Source of the DNA: Alphaproteobacteria bacterium
GTDB taxonomy: Bacteria; Pseudomonadota; Alphaproteobacteria; UBA6615
Assembly (NCBI GenBank): GCA_029243445.1
Contig: JAQWSA010000027.1
Span: forward strand, 1 to 8,223
Direction: 5' to 3'
Length of the DNA stretch: 8,223 bases
Part shown: positions 1-6,972 of the stretch, piece after piece
How the letters are laid out: each line of letters begins with the position of its first letter
Numbering within the stretch: the stretch's first letter is position 1
Notes under the pieces: model-generated
Database searches by the model: none
Told to the model about the DNA's origin: nothing
Seen by the model: only the letters and a program-made list of their open reading frames with translations
Position numbers and translations under genes: made by a program

Positions 1-1042
1 CTGCCCAGCTAGTGCGTCGTGATGCCGATTCAGCGTTAGTTAAAGAAAGCATTTGTTGAATAGCTACCTTGGCATCACCTTGAACAGCTGCTTTAAGAGG
101 GTAATTTCTTCCAATGATTTCTGGTTGTAAATCAATTTGTATCGCATTTACACCAATAGGAGGAACTTGCCAAAAATGAGTTGTCATACCCCCAGCTGTT
201 GTACCTATAAAGCAAACTAAATCAGCTTCATTAACGATTTGATTTGCACTTTCACGTGAGTAGGTACCAACTACCCCTGCCGATAAAGGATGAAAACCTG
301 AAATAACATCTTTTCCATTAAGCGAAGTAGCAATGGGTATATTTAAACGCTCAGCTAATGTTACAAGCTCCTTTGCTGCTCCCGAAGCACGTACTCCACC
401 TCCGGCTACAATTACTGGGCGATCTGCTGATTCTAAATATGAAAGAGCAGATTTAATTTTTTCTGCAGATGGCTCAGGCCTAAATGGTGGAATATGAGAG
501 AACATATCCTCACATAATACTTCCATATCTGCCTCTTCAGCATCAACCTGACCTTCATTTCCTCTGAATTGCAGATGAACTGGACCAGGAGTGCCTGAGG
601 TAGAGACTCTAAAAGCCTGACGAAGCATATCAGGAAATCTTTCAACATTATCAACAGTAGCATTAAATTTAGTGACGGGTTCAAAAGCCGGCACATCATC
701 AACTTCTTGATAAACACCACGAAATTTAGTACTGGGATCACGGCCTCCAGTCATTGCAATTACAGGCGAGTGCGCTAAGTGAGCATCACGTAAGCCAGCA
801 GCTAGGTTTAAAGCACCAATAACTTGAGCCATACATACTCCTGGACGCCCAGTTGCCCTAGCGTAACCATCTGCCATATAAGCCGCAGTTTTTTCTGAGT
901 GAACATGTAAACGTTTAATTTCAGTTCTCAGCTCCAACTCAACCATAGTACGCCGAAGGACAGCAGGAACCATAAAAATATGGCTCACCCCATACCCCTT
1001 CAACATATCCGCCATGACCTGTGCACCCGTCATTTTTGGCAT
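1..1042 (-). CDS. Thiamine-pyrophosphate-dependent enzyme, acetolactate-synthase-like (3' part outside window)
   Basis: The frame opens at an ATG at 1042 and runs without a stop through 347 codons to the left edge, so the C-terminal PP domain with the GDG...N diphosphate-binding motif is not visible. What is visible is the N-terminal Pyr domain (about residues 1-170) and most of the central domain (about 185-330, from PEPSAEKIKSALSYL to QGDAKVAIQQML). Glu50 in HSEKTAAYMADGYAR sits where the catalytic Glu of TPP enzymes activates the cofactor. The family match is also clear in the GTPGPVHL segment (150-157) and in RPVIVAGGGVRASGA. The usual VFGxPGG stretch reads IFMVPAV (22-28) and the usual SGPGxTN stretch reads AQVIGALN (72-79), so this is a divergent clade rather than an ordinary biosynthetic acetolactate synthase. 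No small regulatory subunit is visible. The Met at residue 4 is an alternative start, but a strong Shine-Dalgarno favours 1042. A 2-oxo acid substrate is likely for the family; the actual one cannot be read. Confidence 0.9.
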   Translation of the reverse strand, partial: MPKMTGAQVMADMLKGYGVSHIFMVPAVLRRTMVELELRTEIKRLHVHSEKTAAYMADGYARATGRPGVCMAQVIGALNLAAGLRDAHLAHSPVIAMTGGRDPSTKFRGVYQEVDDVPAFEPVTKFNATVDNVERFPDMLRQAFRVSTSGTPGPVHLQFRGNEGQVDAEEADMEVLCEDMFSHIPPFRPEPSAEKIKSALSYLESADRPVIVAGGGVRASGAAKELVTLAERLNIPIATSLNGKDVISGFHPLSAGVVGTYSRESANQIVNEADLVCFIGTTAGGMTTHFWQVPPIGVNAIQIDLQPEIIGRNYPLKAAVQGDAKVAIQQMLSLTNAESASRRTSWA

Positions 1043-1048
1043 TCTAAA

Positions 1049-1055
1049 CTCCTCC
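1049..1055 (-). promoter_or_regulatory. Ribosome binding site of the TPP enzyme
   Basis: GGAGGAG on the minus strand lies 6 nt before the ATG at 1042. It decides for that start over the in-frame ATG nine bases downstream at 1033. It is the strongest Shine-Dalgarno in the window. Confidence 0.75.
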
Positions 1056-1219
1056 ACCTAAACTTTTTAATTGGTTATATTTCAGTTTTCTAACTTTACA
1101 TTTTATAATTACGAATAAATTATATTTCTACAAAGCAAAGCTGTATTTATAAATATATGTAGTTACTTTCTGAGTTATATATTAAATAAATATTACTTGC
1201 ATTATAAGAATGAATATTA

Positions 1220-1234
1220 AGCCTATTTTAGGCT
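1220..1234. terminator. Small perfect hairpin, possible terminator of the ligase operon
   Basis: AGCCTA-TTT-TAGGCT is a perfect 6-bp stem with a 3-nt loop, the most GC-containing inverted repeat in the gap. It lies 94 nt beyond the ligase stop. On the plus strand it is followed at 1240-1244 by five T residues. On the minus strand, which would need termination, the tail is TTAATATTC, a poor U-tract. The role is therefore uncertain, and it could equally be an upstream element of the TPP gene. Confidence 0.3.
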
Positions 1235-1327
1235 AAGAATTTTTAAATAATATACATAAAAGTATTTTGTATTTTTAAACAGTCTATCTACATATGAATA
1301 GATATTTATTTTTCTTAAAAATATTAT

Positions 1328-2938
1328 TTAAATTAATTTTTGTCTATCAATCTTTCCAGAACCTGTTTTTGGAAGAGATTCTAAATAAATAATACTGCGG
1401 GGATATTTATGTGGCAAAAGCTTATCTTTCGCATAATCTTTTAGATCCCTCGTTAATATATTATTTCCTCTACAACCTTCATTTAAAACAACAAAGGCTT
1501 TAGTAGTCATACGTTTGTCGGCTAACTCAACTCCTAAAACAGCGCACTCCTTAATATAAGGATGACCTACTAAACAAAGCTCGATCTCCAATGGATACAC
1601 CCACTGCCCGCTAACTTTTATTAAATCATCAGCCCGACCCCTAAAATAATAAAAGCCATCGTCATCTACCTCAAATCGATCTCCAGTATATATCCAACCA
1701 TCCTTCATTGTTTCCAGTGTTTTATCCGGTTTATTCCAGTAACAAGGGGAATTAGAATCACCCCTAACCCATAAAATACCGGGTTCATCTTTATTAATAG
1801 GAACCCCTTTCTCATTACGTAATTCTACTTCATATCCTTTTACTTTCCTTCCGGCAGAACCAACTTTAAAGTTACTAGACGTATTAGATAAATATATGTG
1901 TAATACTTCAGTGGAACCAAGGCCCTCAATAATATTGAGATCAAATCTCTTTTTCCATGAGTTATATAAATCTTGTGATAATGTTTCAGCAGCAGATATA
2001 CATAACCTTAAACAACCTAGGTCAGCGTCTTTATTAGATTCATCATTTAACATCGAATTATAAAGTGTCGGCAAACCAAAAAAAACTGTAGGCTTATAGC
2101 GCCTGATAGATTCGAAAACCTTTTTTGGGTCCGGTCTTCCAGAAATCAATACTGTACTAGCTCCAACAGTAAAAGGAAAAGTTAGGGAATTACCGTATCC
2201 ATAAGCAAAAAATATCTTTGGTGGAGATAAACAAACGTCATCTTCAGTTAATTCTAAAACCTCTTTTGCATATGATGAATTTGTATAAGCCATATCATGG
2301 TGCAAGTGTACTATACCTTTGGGTCTACCAGTACTCCCAGAACTATACATCCAAAAAGCCATATCATTTTTATGAGTGTTAGCAATTTCTAAATGTATAG
2401 ATTCTTTGCTTAACCAATCATCCCACTGAAAACACTCTATATTAGTCAGAGAATTTGATTTCCCGTTTAATACTACAATTGTCTTCAATTGTGTATTGGA
2501 AATGGTATCGGTAGTTAATAGTTGCAAAAATTCACTATCTACAAAAGCTACGGTTGAGCCACTATCTTCTAGGTAATATTGGATTAGATCTGAAGGCGAG
2601 AGTGTATTAATTAAAACAGGTACAAAGCCAGCCCCAATAGCACCAAAGATGGCTGCAGGATAAGCTGATGTATCATCCAGAAGCATGAGAACTCTAGAAA
2701 AATTGGTTAAACCAAGCCGTTTTAGAGCGTTACCAACCTTACTAGCTGTATCGCATAACTCTCCATAAGTCGTCTCGCCTAAAGAATCATAAATAGCAGT
2801 TTTAGAAACTCTTCCAGATTTTATATTACTAAAAAGTATTTCACTCGCATTATATATATCGGGAATATGGAAATCCAAACCATTGATAGACGAAATTTCG
2901 TCAGGTACATTATCTGTTATATCGTTATTTTCTATCAC
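1328..2938 (-). CDS. Aryl-CoA ligase, benzoate-CoA ligase family
   Basis: This 536-residue ANL-superfamily adenylating enzyme would convert an aromatic carboxylate, ATP and CoA to the aryl-CoA, AMP and pyrophosphate in the cytoplasm. The family motifs occur in order: phosphate-binding SSGSTGRPKG (199-208), the FFAYGYGN segment near the acid pocket (243-250), GLGSTEVLHIY (339-349), YTGDRF with the ribose-binding Asp (417-422), hinge GRADDLIKVSGQW (434-446) and PKTGSGKIDR with catalytic Lys529 near the end. FFAYGYGNSLTFP and the YFRGRADD...VSGQWVYPLE block are characteristic of benzoate/4-hydroxybenzoate/2-aminobenzoate-CoA ligases rather than acetyl- or fatty-acyl-CoA synthetases. The length is typical (about 500-540). 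The start is GTG at 2938; no in-frame ATG lies near and no clear Shine-Dalgarno is seen. It begins 13 nt after the stop of the flavin monooxygenase, so the two are very probably one operon and their substrates linked. Benzoate, salicylate or anthranilate are the leading candidates; the sequence does not choose between them. Confidence 0.92.
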   Translation of the reverse strand: MIENNDITDNVPDEISSINGLDFHIPDIYNASEILFSNIKSGRVSKTAIYDSLGETTYGELCDTASKVGNALKRLGLTNFSRVLMLLDDTSAYPAAIFGAIGAGFVPVLINTLSPSDLIQYYLEDSGSTVAFVDSEFLQLLTTDTISNTQLKTIVVLNGKSNSLTNIECFQWDDWLSKESIHLEIANTHKNDMAFWMYSSGSTGRPKGIVHLHHDMAYTNSSYAKEVLELTEDDVCLSPPKIFFAYGYGNSLTFPFTVGASTVLISGRPDPKKVFESIRRYKPTVFFGLPTLYNSMLNDESNKDADLGCLRLCISAAETLSQDLYNSWKKRFDLNIIEGLGSTEVLHIYLSNTSSNFKVGSAGRKVKGYEVELRNEKGVPINKDEPGILWVRGDSNSPCYWNKPDKTLETMKDGWIYTGDRFEVDDDGFYYFRGRADDLIKVSGQWVYPLEIELCLVGHPYIKECAVLGVELADKRMTTKAFVVLNEGCRGNNILTRDLKDYAKDKLLPHKYPRSIIYLESLPKTGSGKIDRQKLI

Positions 2939-2951
2939 TTCATTACCATTA

Positions 2952-4082
2952 TTAAGTTTGATTCAACGTATACTCTTTCATAAACCTAGGAGCAATTTTC
3001 TTTAATTTTTCATCACTAATACGACCTGTTCTGGTCATATAGCTACGGGCAAATTCATAAGGTGATAAAGTACGCATTAATATATCCATCTTTTCATACC
3101 AGTGCGCACTAGCAACAGATGCGCTAACTAATTTTTCTAGTTGGGGTCTTCTATTTCTCTCGTATTGAACTATAGCCTCATCTATATCATTTGAATTAGC
3201 TTTTACAGATTTATATAATGAAATCGCATCTTCCATTGCTAATCGAGTTCCTGAACCGATAGAAAAATGCGCTGTATGAAGAGAATCGCCAATAAGTACA
3301 ATATTGTTAGAACTCCAGTTGTCATTCCATATCTGTGGAAACCATCTCCACTCTGACTTATTAGATAATAAAGTATTATTGTCTAAGTCTTTAGAAAAAA
3401 CTTTTTCACAATAAACACGACTTTCTTCAGTACTCATCTCTGCAAACCCTACATTCTGATATGTAGAAGCATCTGTTTCAACAATAAATGTACTCATGTT
3501 AGAGCTATAAGGGTAATGATGAGCGCAAAAAACACCTTTTGTATTTTCACGAAAAGTTAAACTTAAACAATCAAATACTTTAGACGTTCCAAACCATATA
3601 AACGGATTTTGTAATATAGTTTCTTTAGTTTTGAATTCACCAGAAAGAGAGTTCCTAACATTAGAATTAACTCCATCACATGCTACTATTAAATCAGAAT
3701 CATTAAATTCCCTTAATGATTTAATAGTAGTGTTAAATTCAAGTTTAACACCTACGCTCAAGCAAAGTTTTTGAAGTAAATTTAGAAACTCTAATCTACC
3801 AATAGCAGCAAATCCATTACCATCAATAGCCATATGTTTATCTTTGTGAACGATTTTTAGGTCTGACCAAGATTTCATATGCGGAGATAAGTATTTATAA
3901 GTAGACTCATCATCAGCTCTCAAAAACTCTAGAGCTCGATCAGAAAAAACCACGCCAAAACCAAATGTTGCATTTGGCGGGTTTTGTTCTATTAAACTAA
4001 TATTATAATCTGGATTATCGCGTTTAATTAAATAGGAAAAATACAGCCCGGCTGGTCCACCGCCAATAATAGTTATCTTCAT
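2952..4082 (-). CDS. FAD-dependent aryl-CoA monooxygenase, salicylyl-CoA 5-hydroxylase / 2-aminobenzoyl-CoA monooxygenase type
   Basis: A group A (PHBH-fold) flavoprotein hydroxylase of 376 residues. It carries the Rossmann GGGPAG (7-12), the DG motif ACDGVNSNVR (134-143) that contacts FAD and NAD(P)H, and the GD motif IVLIGDSLHTAHFSIGSG (261-278). The last, with FGFGVVFSD (40-48) and the LSPYEFARSYMTRTGRIS tail (339-356), resembles salicylyl-CoA 5-hydroxylase and the N-terminal half of the fused 2-aminobenzoyl-CoA monooxygenase/reductase. VioD of violacein synthesis is a more distant relative of similar length. The old-yellow-enzyme-like C-terminal half found in the fused enzymes is absent: the frame ends with its own TAA just after the monooxygenase domain and the ligase follows. 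The expected reaction is NAD(P)H- and O2-dependent hydroxylation of the ring of the thioester made by the ligase, for example salicylyl-CoA to gentisyl-CoA. The gene is strikingly AT-rich. The ATG at 4082 gives Rossmann spacing typical for the family, but its ribosome binding site is weak. Confidence 0.9.
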   Translation of the reverse strand: MKITIIGGGPAGLYFSYLIKRDNPDYNISLIEQNPPNATFGFGVVFSDRALEFLRADDESTYKYLSPHMKSWSDLKIVHKDKHMAIDGNGFAAIGRLEFLNLLQKLCLSVGVKLEFNTTIKSLREFNDSDLIVACDGVNSNVRNSLSGEFKTKETILQNPFIWFGTSKVFDCLSLTFRENTKGVFCAHHYPYSSNMSTFIVETDASTYQNVGFAEMSTEESRVYCEKVFSKDLDNNTLLSNKSEWRWFPQIWNDNWSSNNIVLIGDSLHTAHFSIGSGTRLAMEDAISLYKSVKANSNDIDEAIVQYERNRRPQLEKLVSASVASAHWYEKMDILMRTLSPYEFARSYMTRTGRISDEKLKKIAPRFMKEYTLNQT

Positions 4083-4149
4083 AATTACAACCCAAAAATA
4101 ATTCTTTAAAATTAGATATATATATCAGAAATATCAGTATAATAAATCC
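4083..4149. promoter_or_regulatory. Divergent promoter region between monooxygenase-ligase operon and M20 gene
   Basis: Only 67 bp separate the two opposite start codons, so both promoters must lie here or run into the genes. A perfect TATAAT (4138-4143) faces the M20 gene and ends just 6 nt before its ATG at 4150, which would place the transcription start at or next to the start codon. ATATCAG occurs twice as a direct repeat (4122-4128 and 4131-4137, 9-bp step) directly before this -10 box and could be a regulator contact site. On the minus strand TATACT (4141-4136) overlaps the same box. No good -35 is seen for either direction. Shared control of the two transcripts is inference from the geometry. 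Confidence 0.5.
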
Positions 4150-5532
4150 ATGATAGACGAAAGACATAAAGCAATTAATGATGCCATTAAATACTATGAT
4201 GATGGTAATTTTTTAATTGATCTTAATCGTTTAATTTCCAAGAAGACAACTAGTCAAGTAGAGGGTTCAAAAAACTCTCTAAAAGAATATCTATCAGAAT
4301 TTATAGGAGCAGAATTAAAACAATTAGGCTTTAAAATTAATATTTATGAAAACCCGGAACCTGAAGCAGGTCCCATAATGCTTGCAAATAGACATGAAGA
4401 TGAAAATAAACCTACAATTTTAATATATGCACACGGAGATACAGTAATTGGGCAAGACGAACTATGGGATAAAGATTTATCTCCTTGGAAGCTAACCAAG
4501 GATGGTGAACGACTATACGGCCGCGGAACAGCTGATAATAAAGGCCAACACTGGATTAATATATCAGGACTTAAAACAGTACTAAAGAACAGGGGAAAAC
4601 TAGGGTTTAATTGCAAAATATTGATTGAAAGCGATGAAGAAATGGGTTCCCGGGGATTGCGTATGTTTTGTAAAGACAAAAGAAATATACTAAATTCTGA
4701 CTTACTTATAGCCTCGGATGGCCCCCGCCTTAATCCAGATAGTGCAACTGTGGTTCTTGGATCACGAGGGTTAGTTAATTTTGAATTATCAGTAAACCTT
4801 CGTGAAGGATATCATCATTCTGGAAACTGGGGAGGACTAATAAAAGACCCTGGAATAATATTAGCGCATGCTGTTAGTATTATAACTGATAATCGTGGAC
4901 AAATACTTATACCAGAATGGCGACCTTCTTCTTTATCAAATGAAATAAAATATCTACTTAGTAAATTATCAGTTTCAGGTGGATCTAAAGCACCAAATAT
5001 CGATGTCGACTGGGGCGAAGCAAACTTAAGTCCGGAAGAACGAGTATTTGGTTGGAATAGTTTTTCTATACTTGCACTCGAACAAGGTAATCCAAAACAA
5101 CCACAGAATGCTATATCACCTTCTGCTCGTGCAATATGTCAATTAAGGTATGTTGTGGGAACAGATCCAGAAGAAATTATTCCTGCACTGCGTCGTCATC
5201 TAGATAAGGAGGGATTTAATAATGTAAATATTAAAGCGACCCGAATGTCAGGAATGATGGCGACCAGGTCAGATCCTAATAACAAATGGGTAAAATTAGC
5301 CTTAAAATCAATTAACGAAAGCCTAGGCCATCCAGCATCCCTATTACCTAATATTGGTGGCAGCATACCAAATGATATCTTCGCTGAATTATTAGGTCTA
5401 TCAACGATCTGGATACCTCATTCTTATACAGGGTGCGCGCAGCATGCACCTAATGAGCACCTATTAGTGCCCATTGTACGTGAAGGTTTATCAATTATGA
5501 CAGGCTTGTTTTGGGATATTGGTGAACTATAA
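4150..5532 (+). CDS. M20-family zinc metallohydrolase (peptidase/amidohydrolase)
   Basis: A 460-residue member of the ArgE/DapE/carnosinase-like M20 family, with all expected two-metal residues: His95 and Asp97 in YAHGD, bridging Asp129 in GRGTADNKG, general base Glu163 with ligand Glu164 in SDEEMGS, Asp190 in ASDGPR and His432 in QHAPNEH. The inserted dimerisation (lid) domain spans about residues 205-370 and contains GYHHSGNWGG (220-229), whose His completes the partner's active site in this family. No signal peptide is seen, so it is cytoplasmic. The family hydrolyses peptides, N-acyl amino acids and aroyl conjugates, and NaaA (5-nitroanthranilate aminohydrolase) shows that it can also attack aromatic amines. 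Its divergence from the aryl-CoA monooxygenase/ligase operon suggests that it releases the aromatic acid they use, but a general peptidase role is possible. There is no Shine-Dalgarno; a TATAAT directly before the ATG suggests a leaderless transcript. It ends 4 bp from the stop of the convergent cupin gene. Confidence 0.9.
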   Translation: MIDERHKAINDAIKYYDDGNFLIDLNRLISKKTTSQVEGSKNSLKEYLSEFIGAELKQLGFKINIYENPEPEAGPIMLANRHEDENKPTILIYAHGDTVIGQDELWDKDLSPWKLTKDGERLYGRGTADNKGQHWINISGLKTVLKNRGKLGFNCKILIESDEEMGSRGLRMFCKDKRNILNSDLLIASDGPRLNPDSATVVLGSRGLVNFELSVNLREGYHHSGNWGGLIKDPGIILAHAVSIITDNRGQILIPEWRPSSLSNEIKYLLSKLSVSGGSKAPNIDVDWGEANLSPEERVFGWNSFSILALEQGNPKQPQNAISPSARAICQLRYVVGTDPEEIIPALRRHLDKEGFNNVNIKATRMSGMMATRSDPNNKWVKLALKSINESLGHPASLLPNIGGSIPNDIFAELLGLSTIWIPHSYTGCAQHAPNEHLLVPIVREGLSIMTGLFWDIGEL

Positions 5533-5536
5533 AATA

Positions 5537-5866
5537 CTATTTTTTAAATTCAATTTCATAGCCTATGAGATCAGTATTTCCTGTGTTAACTGCATTGTGT
5601 TCCACGGGCGCTTTATAAGATGAAGTTGTGCCTGGTTCATAATCAAAATCTACACTAGTGCCATCTACAAAATTAGATTGAAGTGTTCCTTTTGATACAC
5701 GAATTACAGTGTAGTCATATTCATGTGTATGCCAACCGGTTTGCTCGCCTGGTTTAATTACATAGTGAATCATCCGGGTATTTTCATCTTCATGTAAAAC
5801 CACATGTTCAGCTGCGGTTCTCTCCTCAAATTCTGTGGTAAAAGATTTTGCAGTAGCGGTTGCCAT
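5537..5866 (-). CDS. Small single-domain cupin, BauB-like
   Basis: A 109-residue cupin. Motif 1 reads TGWHTHEYDYTV (43-54) with metal-type His46 and His48; the Glu usual in this motif is replaced by the DY pair seen in BauB-type small cupins. Motif 2 is PVEHNAVN (87-94) with His90 and Asn94. The protein is a single beta-barrel filling nearly its whole length. Such proteins are found beside catabolic genes, for example in beta-alanine degradation, but mostly lack a defined reaction; a metal-binding isomerase, a small oxygenase or an accessory role are all possible. A longer frame opens at an ATG at 5905, but the Met at 5866 has an AGGAGA 7 nt upstream and gives the usual family N-terminus, so it is chosen. 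The gene follows the DHDPS-family gene on the same strand after 107 nt and may be cotranscribed. Its 3' end meets the M20 gene tail to tail. Confidence 0.87.
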   Translation of the reverse strand: MATATAKSFTTEFEERTAAEHVVLHEDENTRMIHYVIKPGEQTGWHTHEYDYTVIRVSKGTLQSNFVDGTSVDFDYEPGTTSSYKAPVEHNAVNTGNTDLIGYEIEFKK

Positions 5867-5873
5867 ATTAATT

Positions 5874-5879
5874 TCTCCT
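5874..5879 (-). promoter_or_regulatory. Ribosome binding site deciding the cupin start
   Basis: AGGAGA on the minus strand lies 7 nt before the ATG at 5866. It selects this codon over the ATG at 5905, which would add 13 residues (MALNYKINIGEIN) unlike the family and has no Shine-Dalgarno. Confidence 0.7.
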
Positions 5880-5973
5880 ATATTTATTTTATAGTTTAAA
5901 GCCAAAAAAAATCATTCAAACAGACAAAAAGTTAAAAATATTTATCTCAATAAACCAAATATCTATTACCTAT

Positions 5974-6933
5974 CTACTCGGCAGCTTTCTGATTAGACTC
6001 TTGAGAATTTATTCCAGCAGAATCTAAAGCTTCGGCTATTCTCGCTATTTCTAGCTCGGTTATTTTAACTAATGGAGGGCGGACAATAGCACGTTTCATG
6101 CGTCCCAGTAAAACGAGTGCCTCTTTCATACGGTTATGCATGTCTCCAAATGGGTCACTATAAAAAACCTGAGAAGTATACCAAATTCTATCAGCCACAG
6201 ATTTAGCATTAATCATATCATTTGCCTTTACTGCTTTGAAAAGAGCCACTTGTAGATCTGCAATTACAGAGCCTGCACCTGATAGCAATCCATTTGCTCC
6301 CATAACTAATGAGGACATTAACCAAGCTGAATTAGTTGAAAGAACGTTAACAGGTCGTGACAAATTTTGTAGTACTTTAATATTTTGCTCATGTCTCTGG
6401 GCTGGCGACCAATCCTTTACAGCACAAACCGTAGGTATCTCTTCCACAAGATCAACTAAGGTATCTAAAGAGTAAGCTAGTTCGTCTGCATATTGGAATA
6501 TTATTAAAGGTAAATCAGTTGCATCTGCTATAGTTTTAAAATGAGATAAAGCCATCTCAGGGCGATGACTAATCCCTCCCATACGCATTGAGTGAGGCGG
6601 AAAACATAATAGTGCGGTCGCTCCTCCATTATAAGCCATCTTTGCCAAACTTGCAGCCTGCATACTACCGTCCGCGTATATTCCATTAATTAAAGGGACT
6701 TTATCACCAATTTCATCACCTGATATATCTAAAAGCCGTTTCTGTTCATCAGTAGTACATGCGTGTACTTCAGAAGAATGACCATTTACAGTAACAGCGG
6801 TTATGCCATCAGTTTTAGACAAATATAATAAATGACGACGTGTTTCCATCTCATCAATAGATAGATCTTCTTTGAATGCCATTAAAGCAGCTGGAATAAC
6901 ACCGTGTGGTCGATAATTATCATATTTAATCAT
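5974..6933 (-). CDS. Dihydrodipicolinate synthase / N-acetylneuraminate lyase family protein (class I aldolase fold)
   Basis: A 319-residue TIM-barrel protein. The Schiff-base Lys is Lys173 in CAVKDWSPA, and the family Tyr is Tyr148 in LIIFQYADEL. The substrate-carboxylate loop, GTTGE in DHDPS, reads VNGHSSEVHA (49-58), so the Thr-Thr pair of lysine biosynthesis is replaced by Ser53-Ser54 behind a His. The Tyr context is FQYA instead of YNVP, and the protein is about 25 residues longer than typical DapA. It is therefore very unlikely to be the lysine enzyme and more likely a catabolic aldolase, hydratase or dehydratase acting on a pyruvate-type substrate. The family includes hydratase-aldolases of aromatic degradation such as NahE and several sugar-acid dehydratases; the sequence does not identify which applies. 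The ATG at 6933 has only a weak ribosome binding site. Upstream lie a 26-bp palindrome and tandem TATAAT boxes, so the gene probably heads its own transcript, perhaps including the cupin. Confidence 0.88.
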   Translation of the reverse strand: MIKYDNYRPHGVIPAALMAFKEDLSIDEMETRRHLLYLSKTDGITAVTVNGHSSEVHACTTDEQKRLLDISGDEIGDKVPLINGIYADGSMQAASLAKMAYNGGATALLCFPPHSMRMGGISHRPEMALSHFKTIADATDLPLIIFQYADELAYSLDTLVDLVEEIPTVCAVKDWSPAQRHEQNIKVLQNLSRPVNVLSTNSAWLMSSLVMGANGLLSGAGSVIADLQVALFKAVKANDMINAKSVADRIWYTSQVFYSDPFGDMHNRMKEALVLLGRMKRAIVRPPLVKITELEIARIAEALDSAGINSQESNQKAAE

Positions 6934-6972
6934 AAGTTATATCTTTTTGTTAATGTAATACAATAATATACG

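Larger units (their letters stand above)
1043..1327. other. AT-rich intergenic gap between aryl-CoA ligase and TPP gene
   Basis: These 285 bases separate two minus-strand genes and hold no credible coding frame. The part next to the TPP gene must carry its leader, and several TATAAT-like hexamers occur, but none is paired with a convincing -35 box, so no promoter is called. Besides the hairpin at 1220-1234 there is a weaker AT-only inverted repeat, TATCTA/TAGATA (1285-1290 and 1299-1304, 8-nt loop), 24 nt past the ligase stop. The size of the gap suggests that the TPP gene is transcribed separately from the ligase operon. Confidence 0.5.

Noticed and set aside
433..741. Minus-strand 102-codon open frame
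   Set aside because: It lies inside the TPP enzyme gene in another frame on the same strand. The TPP frame has strong family motifs; this one has none.
4344..4679. Minus-strand 111-codon open frame
   Set aside because: It is antisense to the M20 metal-site region (GRGTADN, SDEEMGS) and has Ser/Pro-rich, shadow-like composition.
5531..5543. AAAATA-C-TATTTT inverted repeat at the M20/cupin convergence, as a bidirectional terminator
   Set aside because: It is purely A-T apart from the centre and would need several pairs opened to form a loop; too weak to call, though some terminator is expected here.
5556..5568. TCATAG-C-CTATGA palindrome near the 3' end of the cupin
   Set aside because: It is only 13 bp, inside coding sequence and with a one-base centre; probably chance from codons for an IGYE stretch.
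5904..5911. Run of eight A residues (T on the minus strand) between lyase and cupin, as a lyase terminator
   Set aside because: No GC-containing stem precedes it on the minus strand, so it is more likely just AT-rich spacer.
6236..6475. Plus-strand 79-codon open frame
   Set aside because: It is antisense to the lyase gene, over its active-site Lys region, with no ribosome binding site or family resemblance.
5974..6933. Lysine-biosynthesis dapA
   Set aside because: The GTTGE loop and the YNVP Tyr context of DapA are replaced, the protein is longer, and the neighbours are catabolic.
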